Shown: positions 49,391 to 61,840 of the stretch, one piece after another | How positions within the stretch are numbered: the stretch's first letter is position 1 | Layout: each line of letters starts with the position of its first letter | Assembly (NCBI GenBank): GCA_963580455.1 | Contig: OY756958.1 | Coordinates: 12,226,501-12,290,500, forward strand | Reading direction: 5' to 3' | DNA length: 64,000 nt | Source of the DNA: Euonymus europaeus | Taxonomy: Eukaryota > Streptophyta > Magnoliopsida > Celastrales > Celastraceae | Made by a program: the position numbers and the translations under genes | The notes under the pieces: model-generated | What the model saw: only the letters and a program-made list of their open reading frames with translations | The model's database searches: none | Told to the model about the DNA's origin: nothing

Positions 49391-52259
49391 AATTCACAAC
49401 TTTCTATGACAAATGGGCAAAAACTTTTAAATCTACTCCATAGAGTGACTTGAGCAACTTCGGACTATCAAAGTTGCTCGGTGTACACTTTTTGTTGTTG
49501 TTCTATGTCAAATTTTACGAGTATAAGCTTCCTAGATTATTTCGATGCCGAAACACCAACTATCAATGACAAATCGACAAAACCTTTAAAAGCTAATCCA
49601 TTGAGAGAGTTGAGCAACTTTGAACCATAAATGTTGCTCGGTGTACACTTTTTATTGTTATTCTATGTCAAATTTTACGAGTATAAGCTTCCTAGATTAT
49701 TTCGATGTGAAAATCCCTACTTTCTATGACAAATGAACAAAAACATTAAAAGCTCCTCAATAGAGAGAGTTGTGCAACTTCGGACTATCAAAATTGCTCG
49801 GTGTACACTTTTTTTGTTCTTCTATGTCAAATTTTACGAGTATAAGCTTCCTAGATTATTTCGATGCCAAAACCCCAACTTTCTATGACAAATGGACAAA
49901 ACCGTTTAAAGCTCCTCCATAGAGTGAGTTGAGCAACTTCGGACTATCAAAGTTGCTCGGTGTACACTTTTTATTGTTCTTCTATGTCAAATTTTACGAG
50001 TATAAGCAACCTAGATTATTTCGATGCCAAATTCACAACTTTCTATGACAAATGGGCAAAAACTTTTAAATCTACTCCATAGAGTGACTTGAGCAACTTC
50101 GGACTATCAAAGTTGCTCGGTGTACACTTTTTGTTGTTGTTCTATGTCAAATTTTACGAGTATAAGCTTCCTAGATTATTTCGATTCCAAAACCCCAACT
50201 TTCTATGACAAATGGACAAAACCTTTAAAAGCTAATCCATTGAGAGAGTTGAGCAACTTTGAACCATAAATGTTGCTCGGTGTACACTTTTTATTGTTAT
50301 TCTATGTCAAATTTTACGAGTATAAGCTTCCTAGATTATTTCGATGTCCAAACGGCAACTTTCTATGACAAATGGACAAAACCGTTTAAAGCTCCTCCAT
50401 AGAGTGAGTTGGGCAACTTCGGACTATCGAAGTTGTTCAGTGTACACTTTTTATTGTTCTTCTATGTCAAATTTTACGAGTATAAGCTTCCTAGATTATT
50501 TCGATTTCAAAATCTCAACTTTCTATGACAAATGAACAAAATCGTTTAAAGCTACTCCATAGAGATAGTTGAGCAACTTCGGACCATAAAAGTTGCTCGG
50601 TGTACACTTTTTATTGTTCTTCTATGTCAAATTTTATGACTATAAGCATCCTAGATTATTTCGATGCCAAAACCTCAACTTTCTATGACAAATGGACAGA
50701 AACGTTAAAAGCTCCTCCATAGAGAGAGTTGTGCAACTTCGGACTATCAAAGTTGCTCGGTGTACACTTTTTGTTGTTCTTCTATGTCAAATTTTACGAG
50801 TATAAGCTTCCTAGATTATTTCGATGCCAAAACCCCAACTTTCTATGACAAATGGCAAAACCGTTTAAAGCTCCTCCATAGAGTGAGTTTAGCAACTTCG
50901 GACTATCAAAGTTGCTCGGTGTACACTTTTTATTGTTCTTCTATGTCAAATTTTACGAGTATAGGCTTCCTAGATTATTTCGATTCCAAAACCCCAACTT
51001 TCTATGACAAATGGACAAAACCGTTTAAAGTTACTCTATAGAGAGAGATGAGCAACTACGGACCATAAAAGTTGCTCTGTGTACACTTTTTATTGTTCTT
51101 CTATGTCAAATTTTACGAGTATAAGCTTCCTAGATTATTTCGATGTGAAAACACCACCTTTACAAGACAAATGGACAAAAACGTTAAAAGCTCATCCATA
51201 GAGAGAGTTGAGGAACTTCTAATCATCAAAGTCGCTCGGTGTACAATTTTTATTGTTCTTCTATGTCAAATTTTACGAGTATATGCTTTGTGGATTATTT
51301 TGATGCAAAAATCCGAACTTTCTATGACAAATGAACAAAAACATTAAAAGCTCCTCCATAGAGAGAGTTGTGGAACTTCGGACTATCAAAATTGCTCGGT
51401 GTACACTTTTTATTGTTATTCTATGTCAAATTTTACGAGTATAAGCTTCCTAGATTATTTCGATGCCAAAACCTTAACTTTCTATGACAAATAGACAAAA
51501 ACTTTTAAAACTACTCCATAGAGAGAGTTGAGCAACTTTCGAACATAAAAGTTGCTCGGTGTACACTTTTTATTGTTATTCTATATCAAATTTTACGAGT
51601 ATAAGCTTCCGAGATTATTTCGATGCCAAAAAGCCAACTTTCTATGACAAAAGGACAAAACCATTTAAAGCTCCTCCATAGAGTGAGTTGAGCAACTTCG
51701 GACTATCAAAGTTGCCCGGGTGTACACTTTTTGTTGTTTTTCTATGTCAAATTTTACGAGTATAAGCTTCCTAGATTATTTCGTTGCCAAAACACCAACT
51801 ATCAATGACAAATCGACAAAACCGTTAAAAGCTACTCCATAGAGAGAGTTGAGTAACTTCGGACCATAAAAGTTGCTCGGTGTACACTTTTTATTGTTAT
51901 TCTATGTCAAATTTTACGAGTACAAGCTTCCTAGATTATTTCGATGCCGAAACCCCAACTTTCTGTGACAAATGGACAAAACCGTTTAAAGCTCTTCCAT
52001 AGAGTGAGTTGAGCAACTTCGGACTATCAAAGTTGCCCGGGTGTACACTTTTTGTTGTTTTTCTATGTCAAATTTTACGAGTATAAGCTTCCTAGATTAT
52101 TTCGTTGCCAAAACACCAACTATCAATGACAAATCGACAAAACCGTTAAAAGCTACTCCATAGAGAGAGTTGAGCAACTTCGGACCATAAAAGTTGCTCG
52201 GTGTACACTTTTTATTGTTATTCTATGTCAAATTTTACGAGTACAAGCTTCCTAGATTA
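49391..52259 (+). repeat. Right-hand domain, composite segment between 6880-bp copies
   Basis: Built from partial copies: about 49360-49680 echoes 46640-46960 (offset 2720), about 49980-50750 echoes 46620-47390 (offset 3360), and about 51120-51980 echoes 47440-48300 (offset 3679-3680). Single-base losses at about 49809 (seven T before GTTC) and 50856 (AATGGCAAAACC) and a gain in the CCCGGG monomer account for the offset change. A dimer of 321 bp is repeated at 51715 and 52036. Confidence 0.68.
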
Positions 52260-52356
52260 TTTCGATGCCGAAACCCCAACTTTCTATGACAAATGCACAA
52301 AACCGTTTAAAGCTCCTCCATAGAGTGAGTTGTGCAACTTCGGACTATCAAAGTTG
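51715..52356 (+). repeat. Two-monomer (321-bp) tandem step marked by CCCGGG
   Basis: CCCGGG stands at 51715 and 52036, 321 bp apart, each followed by a CTTTTTGTTGTTTTTC monomer, a TTTCGTTGCC monomer and a GAGTACAAGC monomer. The same two-step pair is at 56997 and 57318. The extra base over 320 is the G added in TTGCCCGGGTG relative to TTGCTCGGTG. Confidence 0.7.
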
Positions 52357-55300
52357 CTCGGTGTACACATTTTATTCTTATTCTATCTCAAATTTTATGA
52401 GTATAAGCTTCCTAGATTATTTCGTTGCCAAAACCCCAACTTTCTATGACAAATGCACAAAACCGTTTAAAGCTCCTCCATAGAGAGAGTTGAGCAACTT
52501 CGGACCATAAAAGTTGCTTGGTGCACACTTTTTATTGTTCTTCTATGTCAAATTTTACGACTATAAGCATCCTAGATTATTAAGATGCCAAAACCCAACT
52601 TTCTATGACAAATATACAAAAACGTTAAAAGCTCCTCCATAGAGAGAGTTGTGCAACTTCGGACTATCAAAGTTGCTCGGTGTACACTTTTTGTTGTTCT
52701 TCTATGTCAAATTTTACGAGTATAAGCTTCCTAGATTATTTCGATGCCAAAACCCCTACTTTCTATGACAAATGGACAAAACCGTTTAAAGCTCCTCCAT
52801 AGAGTGAGTTTAGCAACTTCGGACTATCAAAGTTGCTCGGTGTACACTTTTTATTGTTCTTCTATGTCAAATTTTACGAGTATAGGCTTCCTAGATTATT
52901 TCGATTCCAAAACCCCAACTTTCTATGACAAATGGACAAAACCGTTTAAAGTTACTCTATAGAGAGAGATGAGCAACTTCGGACCATAAAAGTTGCTCTG
53001 TGTACACTTTTTATTGTTCTTCTATGTCAAATTTTACGAGTATAAGCATCCTAGATTATTTCGATGTCAAAACCCGAACTTTCTATGACAAATGGACAAA
53101 AACTTTTAAAGCTACTCCATAGAGAGAGTTGAGCAACTTCAGAACATAAAAGTTGCTCGGTGTACACTTTTTATTGTTATTCTATATCAAATTTTACGAT
53201 TATAAGCTTCCTAGATCATTTCGATGTCAAAAACCCAACTTTCTATGACAAAAGGACAAAACCGTTTAAAGTTACTCTATAGAGAGAGATGAGCAACTTC
53301 GGACTATCAAAGTTGCTCGGTGTACACTTTTTGTTGTTCTTCTATGTCAAATTTTACGAGTATAAGCTTCCTAGATTATTTCGATGCCAAAACCCCAACT
53401 TTCTATGACAAATGGACAAAACCGTTTAAAGCTCCTCCATAGAGTGAGTTGAGCAACTTCGGACTATCAAAGTTGCTCGGTGTACACTTTTTATTGTTCT
53501 TCTATGTCAAATTTTACGAGTATAAGCATCCTAGATTATTTCAATGCCAAATTCACAACTTTCTATGACAAATGGGCAAAAACTTTTAAATCTACTCCAT
53601 AGAGTGACTTGAGCAACTTCGGACTATCAAAGTTGCTCGGTGTACACTTTTTGTTGTTGTTCTATGTCAAATTTTACGAGTATAAGCTTCCTAGATTATT
53701 TCGATGCCGAAACACCAACTATCAATGACAAATCGACAAAACCTTTAAAAGCTAATCCATTGAGAGAGTTGAGCAACTTCGAACCATAAATGTTGCTCGG
53801 TGTACACTTTTTATTGTTATTCTATGTCAAATTTTACGAGTATAAGCTTCCTAGATTATTTCGATGTCAAAACGGCAACTTTCTATGACAAATGGACAAA
53901 ACCGTTTAAAGCTCCTCCATAGAGTGAGTTGGGCAACTTCGGACTATCGAAGTTGTTCAGTGTACACTTTTTATTGTTCTTCTATGTCAAATTTTACGAG
54001 TATAAGCTTCCTAGATTATTTCGATTTCAAAATCTCAACTTTCTATGACAAATGAACAAAATCGTTTAAAGCTACTCCATAGAGAGATTTGAGCAACTTC
54101 GGACCATAAAAGTTGCTCGGTGTACACTTTTTATTGTTCTTCTATGTCAAATTTTACGACTATAAGCATCCTAGATTATTTCGATGCCAAAACCTCAACT
54201 TTCTATGACAAATGGACAGAAACGTTAAAAGCTCCTCCATAGAGAGAGTTGTGCAACTTCGGACTATCAAAGTTGCTCGGTGTACACTTTTTATTGTTCT
54301 TCTATGTCAAATTTTACGAGTATAAGCTTCCTAGATTATTTCGATGTGAAAACACCACCTTTACAAGACAAATGGACAAAAACGTTAAAAGCTCATCCAT
54401 AGAGAGAGTTGAGGAACTTCTAATCATCAAAGTCGCTCGGTGTACAATTTTTATTGTTCTTCTATGTCAAATTTTACGAGTATATGCTTTGTGGATTATT
54501 TTGATGCAAAAATCCGAACTTTCTATGACAAATGAACAAAAACATTAAAAGCTCCTCCATAGAGAGAGTTGTGGAACTTCGGACTATCAAAATTGCTCGG
54601 TGTACACTTTTTATTGTTATTCTATGTCAAATTTTACGAGTATAAGCTTCCTAGATTATTTCGATGCCAAAACCTTAACTTTCTATGACAAATAGACAAA
54701 AACTTTTAAAACTACTCCATAGAGAGAGTTGAGCAACTTCAGAACATAAAAGTTGCTCGGTGTACACTTTTTATTGTTATTCTATATCAAATTTTACGAG
54801 TATAAGCTTCCGAGATTATTTCGATGCCAAAAAGCCAACTTTCTATGACAAAAGGACAAAACCATTTAAAGCTCCTCCATAGAGTGAGTTGAGCAACTTC
54901 GGACTATCAAAGTTGCCCGGGTGTACACTTTTTGTTGTTTTTCTATGTCAAATTTTACGAGTATAAGCTTCCTAGATTATTTCGTTGCCAAAACACCAAC
55001 TACCAATGACAAATCGACAAAACCGTTAAAAGCTACTCCATAGAGAGAGTTGAGCAACTTCGGACCATAAAAGTTGCTCGGTGTACACTTTTTATTGTTA
55101 TTCTATGTCAAATTTTACGAGTACAGGCTTCCTAGATTATTTCGATGCCGAAACACTAACTTTCTATGACAAATGGACAAAACCGTTTAAAGCTCCTCCA
55201 TAGAGAGAGTTGAGCAACTTCAGAACATAAAAGTTGCTCGGTGTACACTTTTGGTTGTTCTTCTATGTCAAATTTTACGAGTATAAGCTTCCTAGATTAT

Positions 55301-56270
55301 TTCGATGCCAAAACACCAACTATCAATGACAAATCGACAAAACCGTTAAAAGCTACTCCATAGAGAGAGTTGGGCAACTTCGGACCATAAAATTTTCTCG
55401 GTGTACACTTTTTATTGTTATTCTATGTCAAATTTTACGAGTATAAGCTTCCTAGATTATTTCGATGCCAAAACGCTAACTTTCTGTGACAAATGGACAA
55501 AACCGTTTAATGCTCCTCCATAGAGTGAGTTGGGCAACTTCGGTCTATCAAAGTTGTTCGGTGTACACTTTTTATTGTTCTTCTATGTCAAATTTTACGA
55601 GTATAAGCTTCCTTGATTATTTCGATTCCAAAATCCCTACTTTCTATGACAAATTGACAAAACCGTTTAAAGCTACTTCATAGAGAGAGTTGAGCAACTT
55701 CGGACCATAAAAGTTGCTCGGTGTACACTTTTTATTGTTCTTCTATGTCAAATTTTACGACTATAAGCATCCTAGATTATTTCGATGCCAAAACCCCAAC
55801 TTTCTATGACAAATGGACAAAAACGTTAAAAGCTTCTCCATAGAGAGAGTTGTGGAACTTCGGACTATCAAAGTTTCTCGGTGTACACTTTTTATTGTTC
55901 TTCTATGTCAAATTTTACGAGTATAAGCTTCCTAGATTATTTCGATGTGAAAACACCAACTTTACAAGACAAATGGACAAAAACGTTAAGAGCTCCTCCA
56001 TAGAGAGAGTTGAGCAACTTCTAATCATCAAAGTCGCTCGGTGTACACTTTTTATTGTTCTTCTATGTCAAATTTTACGAGTATAAGCTTCCTTGATTAT
56101 TTCGATTCCAAAACCCCAACTTTCTATGACAAATGGACAAAACCGTTTAAAGCTCCTCCATAGAGTGAGTTGAGCAACTTCGGACTATCAAAGTTGCTCG
56201 GTGTACACTTTTTATTGTTCTTCTATGTCAAATTTTATGACTATAAGCATCCTAGATTATTTCGATGCCA
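52260..56270 (+). repeat. Right-hand domain, segment 2 of the 6880-bp duplication
   Basis: Second copy of 45380-49390. Part of it was copied on to the right: 51150-53816 at offset 5282 to 56432-59098, 54296-56085 at offset 4802 to 59098-60887, and 52996-55156 at offset 8845 to 61841-64000. It looks like a source or hub sequence for the last 8 kb of the window. Confidence 0.74.
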
Positions 56271-59098
56271 AAACCTCAACTTTCTATGACAAATGGACAG
56301 AAACGTTAAAAGCTCCTCCATAGAGAGAGTTGTGCAACTTCGGACTATCAAAGTTGCTCGGTGTACACTTTTTGTTGTTCTTCTATGTCAAATTTTACGA
56401 GTATAAGCTTCCTAGATTATTTCGATGCCAAAACCCCAACTTTACAAGACAAATGGACAAAAACGTTAAAAGCTCATCCATAGAGAGAGTTGAGGAACTT
56501 CTAATCATCAAAGTCGCTCGGTGTACAATTTTTATTGTTCTTCTATGTCAAATTTTACGAGTATATGCTTTGTGGATTATTTTGATGCAAAAATCCGAAC
56601 TTTCTATGACAAATGAACAAAAACATTAAAAGCTCCTCCATAGAGAGAGTTGTGGAACTTCGGACTATCAAAATTGCTCGGTGTACACTTTTTATTGTTA
56701 TTCTATGTCAAATTTTACGAGTATAAGCTTCCTAGATTATTTCGATGCCAAAACCTTAACTTTCTATGACAAATAGACAAAAACTTTTAAAACTACTCCA
56801 TAGAGAGAGTTGAGCAACTTTAGAACATAAAAGTTGCTCGGTGTAAACTTTTTATTGTTATTCTATATCAAATTTTACGAGTAAAAGCTTCCGAGATTAT
56901 TTCGATGCCAAAAAGCCAACTTTCTATGACAAAAGGACAAAACCATTTAAAGCTCCTCCATAGAGTGAGTTGAGCAACTTCGGACTATCAAAGTTGCCCG
57001 GGTGTACAATTTTTGTTGTTTTTCTATGTCAAATTTTACGAGTATAAGCTTCCTAGATTATTTCGTTGCCAAAACACCAACTATCAATGACAAATCGACA
57101 AAACCGTTAAAAGCTACTCCATAGAGAGAGTTGAGCAACTTCGGACCATAAAAGTTGCTCGGTGTACACTTTTTATTGTTATTCTATGTCAAATTTTACG
57201 AGTACAAGCTTCCTAGATTATTTCGATGCCGAAACCCCAACTTTCTGTGACAAATGGACAAAACCGTTTAAAGCTCCTCCATAGAGTGAGTTGAGCAACT
57301 TCGGACTATCAAAGTTGCCCGGGTGTACACTTTTTGTTGTTTATCTATGTCAAATTTTACGAGTATAAGCTTCCTAGATTATTTCGTTGACAAAACACCA
57401 ACTATCAATGACAAATCGACAAAACCGTTAAAAGCTACTCCATAGAGAGAGTTGAGCAACTTCGGACCATAAAAGTTGCTCGGTGTACACTTTTTATTGT
57501 TATTCTATGTCAAATTTTACGAGTACAAGCTTCCTAGATTATTTCGATGCCGAAACCCCAACTTTCTATTACAAATGCACAAAACCGTTTAAAGCTCCTC
57601 CATAGAGTGAGTTGTGCAACTTCGGACTATCAAAGTTGCTCGGTGTACACATTTTATTCTTATTCTATCTCAAATTTTATGAGTATAAGCTTCCTAGATT
57701 ATTTCGTTGCCAAAACCCCAACTTTCTATGACAAATGCACAAAACCGTTTAAAGCTCCTCCATAGAGAGAGTTGAGCAACTTCGGACCATAAAAGTTGCT
57801 CGGTGCACACTTTTTATTGTTCTTCTATGTCAAATTTTACGACTATAAGCATCCTAGATTATTAAGATGCCAAAACCCAACTTTCTATGACAAATATACA
57901 AAAACGTTAAAAGCTCCTCCATAGAGAGAGTTGTGCAACTTCGGACTATCAAAGTTGCTCGGTGTACACTTTTTGTTGTTCTTCTATGTCAAATTTTACG
58001 AGTATAAACTTCCTAGATTATTTCGATGCCAAAACCCCTACTTTCTATGACAAATGGACAAAGCCGTTTAAAGCTCCTCCATAGAGTGAGTTTAGCAACT
58101 TCGGACTATCAAAGTTGCTCGGTGTACACTTTTTATTGTTCTTCTATGTCAAATTTTACGAGTATAGGCTTCCTAGATTATTTCGATTCCAAAACCCCAA
58201 CTTTCTATGACAAATGGACAAAACCGTTTAAAGTTACTCTATAGAGAGAGATGAGCAACTTCGGACCATAAAAGTTGCTCTGTGTACACTTTTTATTGTT
58301 CTTCTATGTCAAATTTTACGAGTATAAGCATCCTAGATTATTTCGATGTCAAAACCCCAACTTTCTATGACAAATGGACAAAAACTTTTAAAGCTACTCC
58401 ATAGAGAGAGTTGAGCAACTTCAGAACATAAAAGTTGCTCGGTGTACACTTTTTATTGTTATTCTATATCAAATTTTACGATTATAAGCTTCCTAGATCA
58501 TTTCGATGTCAAAAACCCAACTTTCTATGGCAAAAGGACAAAACCGTTTAAAGTTACTCTATAGAGAGAGATGAGCAACTTCGGACTATCAAAGTTGCTC
58601 GGTGTACACTTTTTGTTGTTCTTCTATGTCAAATTTTACGAGTATAAGCTTCCTAGATTATTTCGATGCCAAAACCCCAACTTTCTATGACAAATGGACA
58701 AAACCGTTTAAAGCTCCTCCATAGAGTGAGTTGAGCAACTTCGGACTATCAAAGTTGCTCGGTGTACACTTTTTATTGTTCTTCTATGTCAAATTTTACG
58801 AGTATAAGCATCCTAGATTATTTCGATGCCAAATTCACAACTTTCTATGAAAAATGGGCAAAAACTTTTAAATCTACTCCATAGAGTGACTTGAGCAACT
58901 TCGGACTATCAAAGTTGCTCGGTGTACACTTTTTGTTGTTGTTCTATGTCAAATTTTACGAGTATAAGCTTCCTAGATTATTTCGATGCCGAAACACCAA
59001 CTATCAATGACAAATCGACAAAACCTTTAAAAGCTAATCCATTGAGAGAGTTGAGCAACTTCGAACCATAAATGTTGCTCGGTGTACACTTTTTATTG
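56271..59098 (+). repeat. Right-hand domain, copy of 51150-53816 with hybrid left junction
   Basis: From 56432 it follows 51150 at offset 5282 (TATATGCTTTG at 56562 and 51280; CCCGGG pair 56997/57318 and 51715/52036). Just left of that, about 56232-56445 follows 50631-50845 at offset 5601, so two monomers (319 bp) are missing at the junction. The join lies in one monomer, where CCAAAACCCCAACTT runs into TACAAGACAAATGG. Confidence 0.72.
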
Positions 59099-60887
59099 TT
59101 CTTCTATGTCAAATTTTACGAGTATAAGCTTCCTAGATTATTTCGATGTGAAAACACCACCTTTACAAGACAAATGGACAAAAACGTTAAAAGCTCATCC
59201 ATAGAGAGAGTTGAGGAACTTCTAATCATCAAAGTCGCTCGGTGTACAATTTTTATTGTTCTTCTATGTCAAATTTTACGAGTATATGCTTTGTGGATTA
59301 TTTTGATGCAAAAATCCGAACTTTCTATGACAAATGAACAAAAACATTAGAAGCTCCTCCATAGAGAGAGTTGTGGAACTTCGGACTATCAAAATTGCTC
59401 GGTGTACACTTTTTATTGTTATTCTATGTCAAATTTTACGAGTATAAGCTTCCTAGATTATTTCGATGCCAAAACCTTAACTTTCTATGACAAATAGACA
59501 AAAACTTTTAAAACTACTCCATAGTGAGAGTTGAGCAACTTCAGAACATAAAAGTTGCTCGGTGTACACTTTTTATTGTTATTCTATATCAAATTTTACG
59601 AGTATAAGCTTCCGAGATTATTTCGATGCCAAAAAGCCAACTTTCAATGACAAAAGGACAAAACCATTTAAAGCTCCTCCATAGAGTGAGTTGAGCAACT
59701 TCGGACTATCAAAGTTGCCCGGGTGTACACTTTTTGTTGTTTTTCTATGTCAAATTTTACGAGTATAAGCTTCCTAGATTATTTCGTTGCCAAAACACCA
59801 ACTATCAATGACAAATCGACAAAACCGTTAAAAGCTACTCCATAGAGAGAGTTGAGCAACTTCGGACCATAAAAGTTGCTCGGTGTACACTTTTTATTGT
59901 TATTCTATGTCAAATTTTACGAGTACAAGCTTCCTAGATTATTTCGATGCCGAAACACCAACTTTCTATGACAAATGGACAAAACCGTTTAAAGCTCCTC
60001 CATAGAGAGAGTTGAGCAACTTCAGAACATAAAAGTTGCTCGGTGTACACTTTTGGTTGTTCTTCTCTGTCAAATTTTACGAGTATAAGCTTCGTAGATT
60101 TTTTCGATGCCAAAACACCAACTATCAATGACAAATCGACAAAACCGTTAAAAGCTACTCCATAGAGAGAGTTGAGCAACTTCGGACCATAAAAGTTTCT
60201 CGGTGTACACTTTTTATTGTTATTCTATGTCAAATTTTACGAGTATAAGCTTCCTAGATTATTTCGATGCCAAAACGCTAACTTTCTGTGACAAATGGAC
60301 AAAACCGTTTAAAGCTCCTCCATAGAGTGAGTTGGGCAACTTCGGTCTATCAAAGTTGTTCGGTGTACACTTTTTATTGTTCTTCTATGTCAAATTTTAC
60401 GAGTATAAGCTTCCTTGATTATTTCGATTCCGAAATCCCAACTTTCTATGACAAATTGAAAAAACCGTTTAAAGCTACTTCATAGAGAGAGTTGAGCAAC
60501 TTCGGACCATAAAAGTTGCTCGGTGTACACTTTTTATTGTTCTTCTATGTCAAATTTTACGACTATAAGCATCCTAGATTATTTCGATGCCAAAACCCCA
60601 ACTTTCTATGACAAATGGACAAAAACGTTAAAAGCTTCTCCATAGAGAGAGTTGTGGAACTTCGGACTATCAAAGTTGCTCGGTGTACACTTTTTATTGT
60701 TCTTCTATGTCAAATTTTACGAGTATAAGCTTCCTAGATTATTTCGATGTGAAAACACCAACTTTACAAGACAAATGGACAAAAACGTTAAGAGCTCCTC
60801 CATAGAGAGAGTTGAGCAACTTCTAATCATCAAAGTCGCTCGGTGTACACTTTTTATTGTTCTTCTATGTCAAATTTTACGAGTATA
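59099..60887 (+). repeat. Right-hand domain, copy of 54296-56085 (offset 4802)
   Basis: TATATGCTTTG at 59283 matches 54481 and the CAAAACGCTAAC monomer near 60270 matches 55468. At the left edge three monomers (480 bp, about 53816-54296) that separate the sources are absent. At the right edge near 60885 the expected CTTCCTTGATT monomer is replaced by TATATGCTTTGTGG. The minus-strand frame 59934-60179 lies here and is only antisense satellite. Confidence 0.7.
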
Positions 60888-61758
60888 TGCTTTGTGGATT
60901 ATTTTGATGCAAAAATCCGAACTTTCTATGACAAATGAACAAAAACATTAAAAGCTCCTCAATAGAGAGAGTTGTGCAACTTCGGACTATCAAAATTGCT
61001 CGGTGTACACTTTTTATTGTTTTTCTATGTCAAATTTTACGAGTATAAGCTTCCTGGATTATTTCGATGTCAAAACCCCAACTTTCTATGACAAATGGAC
61101 AAAAACTTTTAAAGCTACTCCATAGAGAGAGTTGAGCAACTTCAGAACATAAAAGTTGCTCGGTCTTCACTTTTTATTGTTATTCTATATCAAATTTTAC
61201 GAGTATAAGCTTCCGAGATTATTTCGATGCCAAAAAGCCAACTTTCTATGACAAAAGGACAAAACCATTTAAAGCTCCTCCATAGAGTGAGTTGAGCAAC
61301 TTCGGACTATCAAAGTTGCTCGGGTGTACACTTTTTGTTGTTCTTCTATGTCAAATTTTACGAGTATAAGCTTCCTAGATTATTTCGTTGCCAAAACACC
61401 AACTATCAATGACAAATCGACAAAACCGTTAAAAGCTACTCCATAGAGAGAGTTGAGCAACTTCGGACCATAAAAGTTGCTCGGTGTACACTTTTTATTG
61501 TTATTCTATGTCAAATTTTACGAGTACAAGCTTCCTAGATTATTTCGATGCCGAAACCCCAACTTTCTATGACAAATGCACAAAACCGTTTAAAGCTCCT
61601 CCATAGAGTGAGTTTAGCAACTTCGGACTATCAAAGTTGCTCGGTGTACACTTTTTATTGTTCTTCTATGTCAAATTTTACGAGTATAGGCTTCCTAGAT
61701 TATTTCGATTCCAAAACCCCAACTTTCTATGACAAATGCACAAAACCGTTTAAAGCTC
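60888..61758 (+). repeat. Right-hand domain, mixed monomers
   Basis: Starts with the TATATGCTTTG type (60884), then CTCAATAGAGAG (near 60959, otherwise seen near 49757), CTTCCTGGATT (near 61050), and a monomer with TTGCTCGGGTG (near 61316) that is intermediate between the common TTGCTCGGTG and the TTGCCCGGGTG class. One monomer reads GGTCTTCAC (near 61163), breaking the GTGTACAC palindrome. Otherwise ordinary satellite. Confidence 0.66.
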
Positions 61759-61840
61759 CTCCATAGAGAGAGTTGAGCAACTTCGGACCATAAAAGTTGC
61801 TCTATAGAGAGAGATGAGCAACTTCGGACCATAAAAGTTG
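61759..61840 (+). repeat. 41-bp tandem duplication of the hairpin inside one monomer
   Basis: Two 41-bp units abut: 61759-61799 (begins CTCCATAGAGAG) and 61800-61840 (begins CTCTATAGAGAG). Each ends in GGACCATAAAAGTTG. The enclosing monomer is 201 bp (anchor at 61688 to anchor at 61889). It carries two complete GAGCAACTT / AAGTTGCTC hairpins. The units come from different monomer classes (GAGTTGAG and GAGATGAG), so this is an out-of-register recombination join. It is the only such break of the 160-bp register I found. Confidence 0.85.

Noticed and set aside
59934..60179. Minus-strand frame of 81 codons
   Set aside because: It is the antisense of ordinary monomers, opened by chance substitutions; near-identical copies elsewhere in the array are interrupted.
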